A DNA stretch of 64,000 nucleotides from Terfezia claveryi (Eukaryota; Ascomycota; Pezizomycetes; Pezizales; Pezizaceae). This document shows positions 11,658-23,809 of this stretch, piece by piece. The notes beneath the pieces were generated by a model, which saw nothing but the letters and a program-made list of their open reading frames with translations, did not search any database and was not told where the DNA came from. Location of the stretch: NCBI GenBank assembly GCA_015179025.1, contig WHUX01000052.1, positions 248,001 to 312,000 of the forward strand, written 5' to 3'. Both the position numbers and the translations under genes were made by a program. Numbering within the stretch: the first letter of the stretch is position 1; the number at the start of each line of letters is the position of its first letter.

Positions 11658-11666
11658 AGAGGAGGG
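11658..11666 (+). promoter_or_regulatory. Polypurine tract
   Basis: AGAGGAGGG lies immediately before the TG of the 3' LTR, in the position for plus-strand priming. Confidence 0.8.
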
Positions 11667-11905
11667 TGTAGGAAATACTCTTCCAATGCATATGCAAACA
11701 TGTGAGTACGTCAACAACATGTGGACATAGAGGCATATGGATAAGAAGACATATGACAAGCATGTGTGAATACGGAGGAGATATGTATATATAGACTGCT
11801 AGAACCCCTTAAGGCAGAGATATAGATCAAGCAAGCAATACATCTCTCTTACAGATCAATCCCAATATCTACGTTCATATATCCTAAGATCTCATAATCC
11901 TTACG
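11667..11905 (+). repeat. 3' LTR
   Basis: 239 bp. It differs from the 5' LTR by two G-to-A changes, both in a TpG context (CATGTG to CATATG and CATGTGG to CATATGG), and by one missing C near position 11862. Confidence 0.95.
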
Positions 11906-11910
11906 ACCCT

Positions 11911-12378
11911 CACATCCGGCCAAAGTCAACTCAATACCCAATACCCACCCTTCCAGTACAGCATCCCCCCGATGACCTCCCCCACCTCTCCACGGCCACT
12001 ATGGCCAAATATCAGGCAATTGAGCCTATAATCACTAGGAGGCGTTTACCTACTATTGATATCTATATTAAATTAGTAGTGAAGGAGGAGGCTTCGAAAT
12101 GGTAAAATGGGAGAGTCCCAATGAGGGGGACTAATCTGCATAAAATATGCAATTCCGAGCGCTTCCATTAATCCATCAGATTCACCTTGTTTACTTTATC
12201 CTCAACCCCCACCCTTCAATCGCTTTTATTACGGCACTCCAGAGCATCCTTAGCACCTATGCAGAGGTCCCCAATAGCTTAAGAAGCTTCTATACCCCCC
12301 ATTTTGGGCTTCAAAGGTTGCTTCATTCGCGGGATATGCTGGCCTCTTCCCAGGCATTGTAACCCTTGCAGCAACCAT
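11911..12378. repeat. Left inverted arm, inner part
   Basis: Continues the left arm after the retrotransposon, from CACATCCGGCCAAAGTC to GCAGCAACCAT. Inverted match to 12952-13418. Confidence 0.9.
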
Positions 12379-12951
12379 ATGCTCATGATCAACCTAGAGC
12401 CCAACTTAGCATCCAATTTAGCTACTCTAGATTACCTAACATCCAACCCGGAGTGCAACCCAGCTATTTTAGCTTACAGTGTCCAAACAGTATCCATACC
12501 AGTATTCCAACCCAGTGTCCAGCCCAGTGTCCAACCCAGTAGCTCTCCCATCTAACCCAATTTCCAAACTAGGGCCTAACCAAGTGCCCAGCATTTATTC
12601 CACTGTCTAACCCACCATTTAACCTAGCATCCAACCTAGCATCCAATCCAGCTCCTCCCTCGATGTCCAAGTTAGAATCTAACCCAGTATTGACCTACCT
12701 CCTCTCCTAGCATCTGCTAAAGCTACTAGTATCCAGCCTGGCTGTGCTTCCATTAACCTTCATTATCCAACCCAGTATCTAACCTAGTATCTAACCTGGT
12801 GACCAACCCAGAGAAGACTAACTTAGAGACTAACCTAGCGACCAACCCAAAGCCCAACCTCGGTGTCACCCAGAGGTTGAAATCAATAAACCAAGTAGCC
12901 TCCTAGTATGATAGGTATCCGACGCGGCTATTGGCCATGCTTGGTGAGATC
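12379..12951. repeat. Central minisatellite of the foldback element
   Basis: Degenerate tandem units of about 10-12 bp built on TCCAACCCAGT and TCTAACCTAGTA. Best preserved at 12478-12545 and 12595-12640, and again at 12765-12860. No open frame of note. Confidence 0.75.
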
Positions 12952-13590
12952 ATGGTTGCTGCAAGGGGTTACAATGCCTGGGATGAGGCCAGCATATCCC
13001 GCGAATGAAGCAACCTTTGAAGCCCAAATGGGGGGCGTATAGAAGCTTCTTAAGCTATTGGGGACCTCTGCATAGGTGCTAAGGATGCTCTGGAGTGCCG
13101 TAATAAAAGCGATTGAAGGGTGGGGTTGAGGATAAAGTAAACAAGGTGAATCTGATGGATTAATGGAAGCGCTCGGAATTGCATATTTATGCAGATTAGT
13201 CCCCCTCATTGGGACTCTCCCATTTTACCATTTCGAAGCCTCCTCCTTCACTACTAATTTAATATAGATATCAATAGTAGGTAAACGCCTCCTAGTGATT
13301 ATAGCTCAATTGCCTGATATTTGGCCTATAGTGGCCGGTGGAGAGGTAGGGGAGGTCATCGGGGGATGCTGTACTGGAAGGGTGGGTATTGGGTATTGAG
13401 TTGACTTTGGCCGGATGTGAGGGTAACTATGTTGTAGAGCGTAGGTGTTCTATAGATCTCAATTTAGCCGGAATAGCCTCTAACTACTATGCTCTCAAGA
13501 TATCACGAGATGTCGCTCGAGGAGGTGAAAACAGGGATGTTTTGCAGGGGTGCATCCTACCGTGCACGTGCATCCTTAGGTAGCCAATGG
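12952..13590. repeat. Right inverted arm
   Basis: 639 bp, inverted copy of the left arm. It contains the unoccupied copia target (reverse complement of CATAGTTACCCTCACATCC at about 13420). Confidence 0.9.
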
Positions 13591-13820
13591 TACCGGTATA
13601 ACCGTTACCATAGCACAATCGTGCAGAATCTCCATACTTTTCTAGGTATCGCTTCCTGATCACTGCATTGCAGGCAGCACCGACGCTAGTGAATTACTCG
13701 AGATATTAATGAAGATATTAATGCAGTATGTACCTAGTCGTAGAGGTGCCACAGCTCCCAACCAGACTAACTCGGTAAACCAGACTAAACTCCAAGGGTT
13801 TGTGCCAATTGCGAGGGCTT

Positions 13821-14236
13821 GTGCAACCAGACTACATTTAAACATGATTGTGAGCACTTATTAATTATCTAGTTAGGGCACTTTGCAGGCTTTGCTGCGG
13901 GCTCTGCTGCGGCTCTGCTGCGGGCTCTGCTGCGGGCTCTGCTGCGGGCTCTGCTACGGGCTCTGTTGCAGCCTACGCTTATAAGTTTTTCGATCTTTGA
14001 ACGATGTCCTGCGAGAATTAGGCATGAGCAAATATGTTGGATCGTGCTACTGTGAGGTCTATTGCAAGAGCATTGGAAAGGCCTTGAGGTGGATATTGCA
14101 GCTGATTTGTATTTCGTCAGATATATACTGTACAGTATCATCAGAAAAAGGACCTGCACAAGTACTTAGTAGCAGGCGGGCCTGAAATATATTTGGTGTT
14201 TGTAGTTCCTTTTACACACCAGTAGTCTGGTTGCAC
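13821..14236. mobile_element. Candidate MITE with exact 15-bp inverted termini
   Basis: Starts GTGCAACCAGACTAC (13821-13835) and ends GTAGTCTGGTTGCAC (14222-14236), a perfect inverted pair. 416 bp, non-coding, with an internal GGGCTCTGCTGC tandem array. Same family as 3324-3817 and 17861-18261. Target duplication not resolved. Confidence 0.6.
13890..13972. repeat. GC-rich 12-bp tandem array
   Basis: About six copies of GGGCTCTGCTGC, decaying to GGGCTCTGTTGC at the right end. Confidence 0.85.
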
Positions 14237-14487
14237 TACCCCTCGGAAGCTGACGGTAGTGCTACCAAGGCTTTGTAATAGCTTCGTCAGCAGGGCGCGG
14301 CGGCTCTTCTACAAAATTTAGTGTTAGGTTAGTTCTACGCTTGTCAATCACGAGCATCTAGCTGCAAAAACAACTGTATCATCTCTCACGGAAGATAGTT
14401 TCTAGGAGAGCCATCAGGAACTGCGATTGCAAGTAACTAACCTATATCTCTTGCACGGGCAACTATCCCCAAGTCGGCTGACGTCAA

Positions 14488-17064
<2,577 letters not shown>

Positions 17065-18901
17065 ACGACAGTACTATCGGGGTTTGAGGAGAGTTGGGCA
17101 TCTCAGTTTAAGCAGATGTATTATAGACTTTGGCATCACAGCAAGCTACTCGACTTTTTTTGTACTAGCGAGCAGGGGAGGAATATCTTATGCCAACTTG
17201 GGGAAGGGCATTACTGATACATTGAGCAAGGCTTGTTTGGAATCATGGGAGAATATAAAATTTCACAAGTTGTGCTTGAAAGATTGCACGGTACAGGGAG
17301 AAAAAGGATAAGACTATATTTTCGTTTCCCACTATTACATATGTCAAACAATTAGAGAGTTGACATTCGATTTACTTGAATCTTTGCGATGTGGTCACGT
17401 TGAGGGTAACTGCTCTAGTGGAGGACGATTAACTTACTCCAGCTAGACCGATTTTCATAGGTTTATTTATAAATATGGATTGAATCTCGTGCCTGCTAAC
17501 CTGCGGATCAACTTTGTTAGTCTTGGATTCATAAGAGCTCCTTGCATTTGACCTCCCCTCAGTAGAGGCTCAAGGCACATAGAGCTCCTCCAAACTGTAT
17601 AGCAAGCTCACAATCACCAAACCAGATCTATACCAGACATAAAAGATATCAAATTACAGGTAGTCGAAGTTTGGCTCACGGCTGTGGTAAGCGTGGAACT
17701 GCATCCGGTAATATTAAATTTCCCCCAGCCGAAAAACCTACTCTACCCGTAGATCGCTCGCGTACCGATATAGTAATCTCGTGCCCTCCGTAGTAGTCTG
17801 GTTCGCCGTGGGTACGCAGACTCGTCCCAAATGGGAAGGTGAAAAGACCTTTGTTGTGTACCAACCAGACTCTATTTGTTGTGGTTCTCCTGGAAATACT
17901 TTTCGTCCGCATGTGCCACGAGGCCCTGTGCACCATTCCTTCTCCACACTAAACCCGAGTAGGCTTTGGTGGCGTAGGACTAGATTGGAAACTGCTCGCG
18001 TGCCCGGAGAAAATCGTTATAATTCAAGACCTGTGGTAGCTGGCTCGCACTAGCCCCTCGGAGGAGGCAGGTGTGGCACTCCTGGACATTTGCTCCTACA
18101 TACAAAATATACTTCGAGATTCGAGATCATCCATACCTAGGTAGAGGTGATCAGGTGAAATGTGAGAATTATCCAATCAAAAGTCGCTACTCTTTCACGC
18201 CCTTGTTCAAACTAGCCTGGTTGGGTGGATTCAGATGAACCAAGAGCTCTAGTCTGGTTGGCTAAGAGCTCCATAGGTATCTTAGGCTACTGGCACCAGG
18301 AGTCTTATGGAGAGGCATAATTATAAGACCTCAATTTCTACGGTAGACCGGCGATGCAGGTGACTGCATGGACCCTGGGCGGTATATTGATCATCGACAG
18401 CGGCATCTGTAAACAGGTAAGGTGACTGGTACGTATATTAGCCAATAAAGAGGCGATCCTGAAGCACGGTAATCCAAGGACTGGAGTGAATGCGAAAATG
18501 TATAACCGGGAAGACGGGGAAGCTCATACTGGTCACGGATAGAGTGGTAGGCTTCCGTCTCGCAATCATTGGAGCTCCGCTTACACCTCTCAGTGGTATC
18601 GGTAGTTGGCCCACCTAAGCAAAGCTTTATCTGCCTCCCGAGAGTTCCAACAATCTCTCTCACATTCGTTGTTGTAGCATACTCTCCTACTCTGGAGTTG
18701 CAGCAATCGTCAAGCAATACTTATTATACGTCTGAGGGGTTTCACGTGCGGCTCTCGTTGTTCTGATTTCCTGTATTGGTACCAACAGGGATACCGGTAT
18801 TCCAAACTACCACATTGGGCGACAACCGTGCAGCCGGAAGTTCTGCCTCGACCTGCAATCCTTTAAGCCTTTATCATCAAGGTTTTGCTAGCACAGCCAC
18901 G
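17065..18901. other. Gene-free segment with CCAACCAGACT motifs
   Basis: 1.8 kb without a credible gene. It holds TAGTCTGGTT at 17794, a candidate MITE at 17861-18261 and short unrelated open frames. The last 150 bases are probably the promoter and leader of the next gene. Confidence 0.55.
17861..18261. mobile_element. Candidate MITE with CCAACCAGACT inverted termini
   Basis: Begins CCAACCAGACT (17861) and ends AGTCTGGTTGG (18261), an exact 11-bp inverted pair over 401 bp. It has an internal variant motif at 18213 (TAGCCTGGTTGG). Non-coding. Third member of the family in this window. Confidence 0.5.
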
Positions 18902-21900
18902 ATGAAGTTTGGACGCAGGTATGCATTTTCTTCTCGACGGCATCCAGGGGAGCAATCACAGCCGTTGCTCCAGCTAACAAGAAGTATCGCAAGCATAGTC
19001 TTCCACGCAATCAGGTGCCGGAATGGGCAGGTTCATATATAAACTATAAGGCATTGAAACGCCTCATAAAGAGTGAAGTCGAAGCAGTACGAAGTGGTAG
19101 TCGAGAGCCAGATATAGCCCGTGAGTGGTTATTCCCTTCGTCTCAGTGGCGGCAGAGTACACTGGATTAGGCGCTGACCGCATAATAATGTGCCAGCTTT
19201 CTTCTTCTCTCTCGATCGGAATTTGGAACTAGTCGACTCATTCTACAACAAACGCCTCGCAGAACGCACCCGACGACTCAACCTTCTCAAATCTCGTTAC
19301 GGCCTCAATCCGAATGAACCGCCAAGGGTTCCGGAGGGACTTGATCGTGATGAATTGGAGGAATTAGTTGGTGCTTTGTTAGAGTTAAGGAGTGGATTGA
19401 GGAAGGTCACATGGTACGGGGAGGTCAATAGGAGGGGATTCATCAAGATACTAAAGAAAATCGACAAGAAGACCAATGTCTGCGCTCAGAAACAATATCT
19501 CGCGACCAAGGTTTTCCCAAAGGCTTTCGCAACAGCTACGGAGGCTGAAGCAGCCAAAACATTGGTGAACGCATGGTTGTCAAAAGTGGTGGAAGCTGAA
19601 GGTCTTATCACAAAAGACGATGATGATGCACGAAGTGACACCTCGAACAATACAACCCGGCAGTTGCTCATGAGAAAAGTGTCAGCGGGGGCAGTGAATG
19701 GGGCACCCGGTGGTGCAGTTGATAGTGTTGACCAGAGTCTGAAGGAGGATAATGCAGTTCTCTTGAAGAAAGTTTTGTCTGAAACCTCAGCCTGGACAAC
19801 GACATTACCTGTCGATACGGATTCTGTGGACCCGGTCACTCAGAAGTTGCTTCTTAATCTCTTACAGCGTGCAATCAGCAGCAAGGCAGTCCGCTGCATT
19901 GATTTCCTCCTTGAGACGCTACCCAGCTTATACGAGGAGGATGACATCCATGAGAGGAATGTGATCCACAGGATGGTGATTTCCATTGGGAGGACCAAGT
20001 CACTGCTTGGGCTGGCATCTGTAAATGCTTCTGCTCTGACAGTGCCCCTCGGAGGTGGCTGCTCAAAAACAGATCTTCCCCGTGGAAACATAGGAAATGG
20101 GCTTGGTAGGTACTGTCATGACCCACCGTTCTATATCACACCTGCCGAATCGCCTGTATCAACTCCACCAGCAAGTATACATCAATTCGAATTTGATGGC
20201 ACTGTGAAACTCTCGGCACATGATGAGTCTGTTAAATTATTGAGATATATCTTGGAGAAATTGCACCCGTCGCAGAGAACCGCTCTAATTGCAAAGGATA
20301 CCCATGGACGAATGCCACTTCACTACGCAGCCCAGTACGGTTTCTTGGTCATTTGCCAAGTGGTGGTCAAGTTCATGAGAGAGTGGAATCAGTTTGATGT
20401 CAGTGAGGGGATTGATGCCCCGAAATGGCAAGATAATGACGGGCTTGCACCATTGCACCTTGCCGTCATGAATGGACACCCCAAGACAACTAGGTACTTG
20501 CTCCAGGCAGAAAGCTGGGATGGGACTTTTGGGGCGTTACCTACCTCCGACAAGATCCTATCGGCAAGGAAGTCCGACCTGGCATCATCTGCCATCTTGA
20601 TTATGGCCACTAGGTCCAACGCAGCGACTATAGTGAGGTTGTTGGTGGATGCTGGGGTGGATGTTAACTATCAAGATGAGCATGGAGAGACTGCTCTTCA
20701 TACTGCAGCTAGAATGGGTCATGTCGAATGTATGCGGAATCTAATTGCTGGAGGCGCTGATATAGAGGTGCCAGAAAACTCTTATGGGTGGACGCCCATA
20801 TTCATAGCAGCAGTGGAAGGGCAGCTATCGGCTTTGGAGGCCCTCGTGGAAGAAGGAGCCGAAGTGGCAAAGCTTGACTCCTCTGGCTGGACTGCTATCG
20901 AGCACGCCGCCCTTCGGGGGCACATAGAGGTGGCAAGGCGACTCAAAGAGTTAACGAAGGCTATGGCGGCGTCTCCTCAGTCAGACAGCAGCACAGGGAC
21001 TGTTCCAATCCCGATTGGTACTACGAAAAATTCTCTAGGGATTCTTTCCGAGAAAGGTTCTCCAGGTGGAAGTAGTGACGGATCTATTATTGCGAGTGGA
21101 AATTCTTACTTATCTGGGTCACCTCCTGTGATCCCCAAGATTTTAGCACCAAACTTGGACGCAATCAAGTCATTTGGTCACCGGTACCTGAAGCAAGGCA
21201 CCACCATGATTCTTGTGACGCTGGGATCTGTCGATACCCGGAAGACTGGGCCCGCAGTTAAGCTTGGAAGAATACCTCTGTCCCACATACACTCCACGCA
21301 ACTTGACACGGCCCTATCTCTGGTGGTTTCCGCAAAAAATGCTGAGGGCGAACCTACAATTATCGATCTTCCCGTTCAACATACTCTCGCTGATGACCCT
21401 ATAGTCTTTGAGACTGCGGACATCAACAATGTGCATCTTCATTTCGACATTGTGCCTACTTACTCTGGAAGACACGATCATAAAGTCGGTAGAGCAGTTG
21501 CTTTATTGAGTACCATTAAGCAGTCATTGGGCAGGAGCAGAGTCAGCTTGCAGGGCGGAGTGCAAGTGCCGATCCTATCAGCCAATGCTGATGCAGAAGT
21601 GATTGGGACAATAGATTTTGAGTTCATGGTTATTACGCCGTTCATCCATGATGGTATTGGGGTTGCTGCCGATAGAACTTATTGGAAAAGTGTTGCAGGG
21701 CCAAAGGTAAGATCTTCCTTTGTCTCATAGAATATGCCTCATCATAGAATATGCCTCATCTGACTGTTCTTTTGCTACAGGTTATTGGGCATAGAGGTAG
21801 GGGCGGATTACCCGCCACCGAAGTAAAGCATAACCTAACTGGTTTTAGGCCTTGGAATGAATATGGCGGCAAGAAAGTCCTTACAGTTGGGGGAAAATAC

Positions 21901-23404
21901 ACTTCAGGTATGCGAGCTCATTCTCCTTAACGTGAGTTGATAGCAGGTATGCTAATAAATACCATGTGTTTCTAGTCATTTATTGCTGCAGCAAATCTAG
22001 GTATTTTCGTCAGTTTGCGAGGATGTAGATAATTCGAATGCTAATAAAGTCCGCTATGAATAGGCGCTTCATATGTTGAGGTAAGTGTCAGCCTATATTC
22101 ACCTAATACTGACTAGTAGCTGATTGCATATGTGCCCATACAGTTTGATGTTCAACTCACAAAAGATCATGTGCCCGTTCTTTATCATGACTTTTTGGTT
22201 GGGGAGACGGGTATTGATGCTCCAGTGCATACATTGACTCTGGAACAAGTATGCATTATCATTGCCATTGTTCCAGTTGCACACTGACCCTCACTAAGTT
22301 TCTAGCAATTAGCGAGCATCAGACACCTCGTGGATCCCGACCAGGTTCTCCTAGTCACTTCGCTCCAACTGCCACAGGCTCGACCACTGAAAATGGCCCA
22401 GCGCCAATTCGTAGATCTAGGTCCATGTCGCTGGGCCCGGGTGCGAAGGACAATGAGGTTAATGAAAAGATGAAGTACACTCGCAACTATAAGTTGAAGG
22501 GCGGCTTCAAAGGCAATAGTCGAGGAACAAGTATTCAGGGCCCATTTACCACTCTCGAAGAGGTCTTTAAGAGACTTCCAAGAGACATTGGATTCAATGT
22601 TGAACTGAGTGAGTAATCTGCCTCTTGTGCAACTATTGACTTTTTACTTACCAAGACAATGTATAGAGTATCCGATGCTTCAAGAGAGTGAGAAGGAAGA
22701 AATGGATACATTCGGCATTGAGATGAATTCTTGGGTCGATACAGTCTTGAAAGTCGTTTACGACAAAGGGCAGGGCAGGGACATTATTTTCTCAAGCTTC
22801 AACCCTGATATATGTTTGATGTTATCTCTCAAGCAGGTGCGCGCCAATGTTACTCGTTACCGCTACAGATAACTGACATCTTTTCATAGCCTTCAATTCC
22901 CGTTCTCTTCCTGACAGAAGGAGGAACAACAGAGATGGCAGACATACGAGCTACAAGCTTACAAGAAGCTATCCGTTTTGCCAGTAGATGGAATCTTCTA
23001 GGGATTGTGTCTGCTGCAGAGCCACTGATTTTGTGTCCAAGGTTGATAAGGTTTGTGGCAAGCGTTTCCCGTCAAGTAGTCGACGCAATTACTAAGCGCT
23101 AGGCGACTCTATAGAATTATCAAAGAGTCTGGACTTGTCTGTGTTACATATGGAACACTCAACAATACACCAGATAACGTAAAGGTGAGAATTAGAATCA
23201 TTTGTCTCCAAGATTACATATTCTAATTTAGCGAAAATCATGCAGGTCCAAGTTGAGCAAGGCGTTGATGCTGTCATTGTCGATAGCGTTTTGGCCATTC
23301 GAAAAGGACTTACAGCTGCTGTAACCGAGGATCATGTTGCTGGCTCAAAGATACACGATAAGCCTATCCATAGCCTTGTTTCCGCCTACTCTGGCGGGTG
23401 TTAA
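18902..23404 (+). CDS. GDE1: Glycerophosphocholine phosphodiesterase Gde1 (SPX-ankyrin-GDPD)
   Basis: Cytosolic enzyme releasing glycerol-3-phosphate and choline from glycerophosphocholine. The SPX domain senses inositol pyrophosphate/phosphate status. Exons start at 18902-18918 (MKFGR) and 18999-19120 (LPRNQVPEWAGSYINYKALK), then 19197-21706. The latter completes SPX and holds ankyrin repeats (HGRMPLHYAAQYG, GLAPLHLAVMNGH, GETALHTAARMGH, GWTPIFIAAVEGQ, GWTAIEHAALRGH). The catalytic domain is spread over many small exons: VIGHRG (21781), SLQLGENT, SFIAAANLG, YVEFDVQLTKDHVPVLYHDF, then YDKGQGRDIIFSSFNPDIC and SRWNLLGIVSAAEPLI, and the C-terminal VCVTYGTLNNTPDNVK up to the stop at 23402. The active-site HRG and the ENT/E-D pattern are present. 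All junctions I followed keep frame. Likely phosphate-regulated in relatives; no Pho4-type site was searched. Confidence 0.95.
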
Positions 23405-23809
23405 GAAGTAGCGGCAGCAAAGAAGGGAATTGCGGAGGTCGTAGCAGGCCAAGTTAGGTGTATAGAGCGGAGGGATAGACTGAGCTGTTGCGGATATCTA
23501 TGTGTTTCAAGCCATGGAGTATCGGTTCTGTTTATACATATCACTTCTTTTTTCTGTTTTATGGGTGATAACGAACAGTTTGATTTGTGTGTTATATTTT
23601 TATAGTTGGTTGGCTGTCGGTTGAAAGTTGTTCCGGAATAAGACTTATGTAACCCGTTCTAAATTTTTATCTGTTATCGGGCAGAGCCCAGTAACAAGGA
23701 CTTTGCCCTCATTGCTTTTGCAATTGCGACACTCGTTCGGCAGTACTTACACGGAGCCTGGGAATCCACCAATGGCGGAGGCTGAGGAGAGACTTAATTA
23801 CAGTGAAGA
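23405..23809. other. Intergenic spacer
   Basis: About 400 bp between GDE1 and the PPR-like gene. T-rich 3' region followed by a presumed promoter. Nothing specific recognised. Confidence 0.5.

Larger units (their letters stand above)
7213..11905 (+). mobile_element. Ty1/copia LTR retrotransposon, 4.69 kb, with both LTRs and target duplication
   Basis: Two LTRs of 240 and 239 bp differ by two transitions and one indel, so insertion is recent. A 5-bp target duplication ACCCT flanks the element (7208-7212 and 11906-11910). A primer binding site GGTTATGAGCCC follows the 5' LTR directly, and a purine tract AGAGGAGGG precedes the 3' LTR. The internal order gag - protease - integrase - reverse transcriptase - RNase H is diagnostic of copia (Pseudoviridae). 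The coding region is broken by an in-frame stop between gag and pol and by frame changes near 9681 and 10035-10088, so this copy is not expected to be autonomous as read. Confidence 0.96.
7041..13590. mobile_element. Foldback-type DNA transposon with 640-bp inverted arms, interrupted by a copia element
   Basis: The left end CCATTGGCTACC (7041) and right end GGTAGCCAATGG (ending 13590) are the tips of very long inverted repeats. The left arm is 7041-7212 plus 11911-12378; the right arm is 12952-13590. The arms are nearly identical. A TA on each side (7039-7040 and 13591-13592) fits Tc1/mariner-type target duplication. Without the inserted retrotransposon the element is about 1.85 kb. Its 570-bp centre is a degenerate minisatellite with no coding capacity, so it must be non-autonomous. 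The right arm keeps the uninterrupted sequence across the copia insertion point, which proves the nesting order. Confidence 0.85.
13593..14487. other. Intergenic repeats between foldback element and helicase gene
   Basis: Contains three same-strand copies of AACCAGACTA (13760, 13778, 13825), a candidate MITE at 13821-14236, and a 12-bp tandem array of GGGCTCTGCTGC. No gene seen. Confidence 0.6.

Noticed and set aside
12147..12362. Small plus-strand ORF in the inverted arm
   Set aside because: It is repeated in inverted form with no domain, so it is part of the non-coding arm.
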